Shown here: piece by piece, positions 62,410 to 64,000 of the stretch
Numbering within the stretch: the stretch's first letter is position 1
Layout of the letters: every line of letters starts with the position of its first letter
Source of the DNA: JAMZMI01 sp039944535
GTDB taxonomy: Bacteria > Bacteroidota > Bacteroidia > Cytophagales > Cyclobacteriaceae
DNA length: 64,000 bases
Assembly (NCBI GenBank): GCA_039944535.1
Contig: JBDUYP010000012.1
Location: 1 to 64,000 of the forward strand
Direction: 5' to 3'
Notes under the pieces: generated by a model
Seen by the model: only the letters and a program-made list of their open reading frames with translations
Databases searched by the model: none
What the model was told of the DNA's origin: nothing
Position numbers and translations under genes: made by a program

Positions 62410-62665
62410 TGGTACCCCAAAAAACAGGGCAGTGTGTTTAGTTCAAAATTGAAAACTAAATCTACTGATATGACACGTAAAAAGTACACCTCAAAATTCA
62501 AGACCAAGGTGGTATTAGAAGCCATCAAAGAGCACTCAACAGCTGCTGGTCTGGCACAAAAGCATGACTTAGCACCACAGCAGATTAACCTTTGGAAACG
62601 GTTTTTTTTGGCCAATGCAGATTCGGTTTTTGAAAGAAAAGGGAAAAGCAATAATTCACGATCTG
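62410..62665 (+). mobile_element. IS3-family remnant: left end and truncated transposase orfA
   Basis: Begins with TGGTACCCCAAAAAACAGGG, which looks like an IS3-group terminal repeat, and includes ATG 62470 (MTRKKYTSKFKTKVVLEAIKEHSTAAGLAQKHDLAPQQINLWKRFF), the HTH of an IS3 OrfA. Similarity ends around residue 60, and no orfB or right end follows. The element is a fragment; the adjoining lyase-like sequence begins immediately after. It cannot transpose itself. Confidence 0.72.
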
Positions 62666-62669
62666 CAGG

Positions 62670-63398
62670 GATGAAGGTGCCAATGAGGAAAGAAATACTG
62701 ATATAGCTAACCCTGTCAATGTGGGTACAGTAGATGATAGGTCATGCTATGACAATTACAATGAAGTGGAACTCGGAGGTAAAATTTGGGGAGCATACAA
62801 TATCACTCACGAATCAAACAATCACGACACCAATGGTTTGCAACCCCGAATAGAGCGATCTCTATCAAGATCTACTGTTACATCTATAGGAGGCTATGCT
62901 CATTTCACAGGGACAGTACGAATTTTGGAAGTTGGCCACACCACTAGCGACGGAACAACCGGGACTTATATAATGCAAGCTAAGGGCAAGCATACCGGTG
63001 GTGGAGGGTCTGCTGATCCTGCAATTTGTTTGTACCTGGCAAAGCCCGTTTTCGGAGATACGGAGGAAACGAAAGATCAGCAGGTTTCATTCGATATCTG
63101 GCGGGAATAAATAAATGTAAGAGGAGGCTCAGGTTCGGGACGAGACCTTGTATTCTTAACCAATATCCCAAAAGGACAAAGTATCTATATTGAACTAAAG
63201 GTGGGCTTTAGGCAAGACCCTGATGATGCATCGAAAAAGGTGCACTATGCGGATGCTACTATAGGTGATGAAGAATTTAATTGGAATATTCCAGAGCCAG
63301 AAAGAGGTACACAATCAGGTATTAGATACGGTGCATACCGCGTAAAGGGCGGAAGAGCACAAATACGCTGGGCGGACACAACGTATAAGAAAAATTAA
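62670..63398 (+). pseudogene. Beta-rich, polysaccharide-lyase-like gene, 5'-truncated and with an in-frame stop
   Basis: One frame reads DEGANEERNTDIANPVNVG from 62670 through the segment at 62721-63107, a TAA at 63108-63110, then straight on without shift through NVRGGSGSGRD and VFLTNIPKG to the stop at 63396. The protein, about 240 residues, is beta-rich (GYAHFTGTVRILEVG, YIMQAKGKH, GIRYGAYRVKGGRAQIRWAD). The last block is weakly reminiscent of PL7-type jelly-roll lyases; I do not recognise it securely. Its 5' end abuts the IS3 fragment. Either a pseudogene or two short remnants. A strong terminator follows. Confidence 0.55.
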
Positions 63399-63419
63399 TC
63401 TAGTAAAATAGAAATTATT

Positions 63420-63462
63420 AGCCCATTGAAGATCCCAGTGAAATCTTCAATAGGCTTTTTTT
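63420..63462 (+). terminator. Rho-independent terminator after the lyase-like pseudogene
   Basis: AGCCCATTGAAGAT (63420-63433) pairs with ATCTTCAATAGGCT (63443-63456) with one mismatch, followed by a T-run. Strong on the plus strand; it lies 22 bp past the pseudogene stop. It also separates the region from the GH3 gene. Confidence 0.75.
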
Positions 63463-63497
63463 ATAAGTCTCGGCCTAAACCTCATTTACACTCTTTT

Positions 63498-64000
63498 TTA
63501 AAGGAGCGTAAACGCTTTGCCAAAGGAGGTTTGTGAACTCCCCCCTACAAAAACTTTGAATTCTCCCGGCTCAACAACATAGTTTCCTTCGTTATCAAAA
63601 AAGCCAAGATTGGTTTCATCTAAAGTGAATTTAATGGTCTTGGATTCACCACTTTTGATATCCGAAAGATCAAATCCTTTCAACTCTCGGACTGGTCTGG
63701 TCACTGAAGCTACCGGATCCTGGATATAGAGCTGTACGACTTCTTTCCCATCGTACCTGCCAGTATTATTTAGTGTCACTGAAACTTCAATTTCAGGGTC
63801 CTGAGAGCTCTCAGATTTCACAACAACCTTCAAGTCGCTATAATCAAAAGTGGTATAGCTCAGCCCATATCCAAACGGGTATAGTGGAGTTTTTTCAACA
63901 TCCGAATAGTGAGACCAAAACACCATGGTTTTATCCTCCATGGCAACAGGGCGTCCTGTATTTTTATGATTGTAGTACAATGGCGCCTGTCCAACATTTC
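63498..64000 (-). CDS. GH3 beta-glucosidase-type enzyme, C-terminal part (5' end outside window)
   Basis: The C-terminal about 167 residues of a glycoside hydrolase family 3 protein. Seen: YYNHKNTGRP, PLYPFGYGLSYTTFDYSDL, VTLNNTGRYDGKEVVQLYIQDPVASVTRPVRELKGF (fibronectin type III-like domain) and VEPGEFKVFVGGSS, all standard for the BglX-type tail. The frame is open to the right edge, so the (alpha/beta) sandwich and barrel with the catalytic residues lie beyond the window. Specificity cannot be stated. Likely exported. Confidence 0.88.
   Translation of the reverse strand, partial: NVGQAPLYYNHKNTGRPVAMEDKTMVFWSHYSDVEKTPLYPFGYGLSYTTFDYSDLKVVVKSESSQDPEIEVSVTLNNTGRYDGKEVVQLYIQDPVASVTRPVRELKGFDLSDIKSGESKTIKFTLDETNLGFFDNEGNYVVEPGEFKVFVGGSSQTSFGKAFTLL

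Noticed and set aside
1..64000. CRISPR arrays, prophage or intact insertion sequences
   Set aside because: No regularly spaced repeats, phage structural genes or complete transposase seen; only one IS3-type fragment at 62410-62665.

Overview
The window looks like the chromosome of a marine-type, polysaccharide-degrading Bacteroidota, most likely in the Cytophagales. The evidence is a SusC/SusD pair with an ECF sigma factor and a FecR anti-sigma factor, several proteins with C-terminal type IX secretion (Por) sorting domains, Bacteroidota-like promoter boxes (TAnnTTTG), short or overlapping gene junctions, and moderately low GC. The genus cannot be fixed from the sequence alone.

Layout. (1) 1-1448: 5' part of an adenosylcobalamin-dependent ribonucleotide reductase. 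(2) 1.7-8.4 kb: a TetR-controlled efflux operon (TolC, HlyD, two ABC ATPases, two ABC-2 permeases), with nearly every junction overlapping. (3) 8.4-20.6 kb, minus strand: a secreted PL1-type pectate lyase, a Gfo/Idh oxidoreductase, a RhaT-type transporter, a COG3618 lactonase/amidohydrolase, two class III CoA-transferases, a solute-binding-type protein with no signal peptide, a MaoC-type hydratase and a GH28 polygalacturonase lipoprotein. (4) 20.7-27.1 kb, plus strand: L-fucose isomerase, a GH106-like rhamnosidase lipoprotein and a beta-propeller glycosidase-like protein. (5) 27.1-42.5 kb, minus strand: an alcohol dehydrogenase, an L-fucose-dehydrogenase-like SDR, a secreted vanadium-haloperoxidase-like protein, a secreted FG-GAP/UnbV protein, a second PL1-type lyase, SusD, SusC, FecR and an ECF sigma factor. 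(6) 42.8-50.6 kb, minus strand: a GntR-type regulator, an L-lactate-dehydrogenase-type enzyme, a deoxyhexose mutarotase, a FucP transporter, an L-fuconolactonase-type hydrolase, an FAH-type diketo-acid hydrolase, an SDR and a LacI regulator, together most of a non-phosphorylative L-fucose pathway. (7) 51.0-51.7 kb: decayed DNA with a tRNA-like 3' end and an fbp fragment. (8) 51.7-61.5 kb: a tightly coupled L-rhamnose operon (RhaEW-type aldolase/dehydrogenase, isomerase, kinase, tandem class II aldolase, second lactate dehydrogenase, NCS1 transporter, 56-residue membrane protein), divergent from an AraC regulator. (9) 61.6-64.0 kb: a scarred region with an IS3-type remnant between two broken genes, then the C-terminal part of a GH3 enzyme.

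How the genes work together. Surface and periplasmic lyases and glycosidases (PL1, GH28, GH106, GH3) with SusCD suggest uptake of a pectin- or rhamnogalacturonan-like polymer. Released 6-deoxyhexoses would enter by RhaT- and FucP-type symporters. L-rhamnose is isomerised, phosphorylated and cleaved to DHAP plus L-lactaldehyde, which the fused dehydrogenase domain oxidises to L-lactate. L-fucose is oxidised to a lactone, hydrolysed and finally cleaved to pyruvate plus L-lactate. Each catabolic cluster has its own FMN-dependent lactate dehydrogenase, so both routes converge on lactate to pyruvate. No L-fuconate dehydratase is visible, and no sulfatase, which argues against ulvan or fucoidan as the main substrate.

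The least explained part is the 13.2-19.2 kb operon. It couples a sugar transporter and a lactonase to two CoA-transferases, a hotdog hydratase and a solute-binding-type protein that cannot be exported as encoded. It is the best candidate here for an undescribed pathway.
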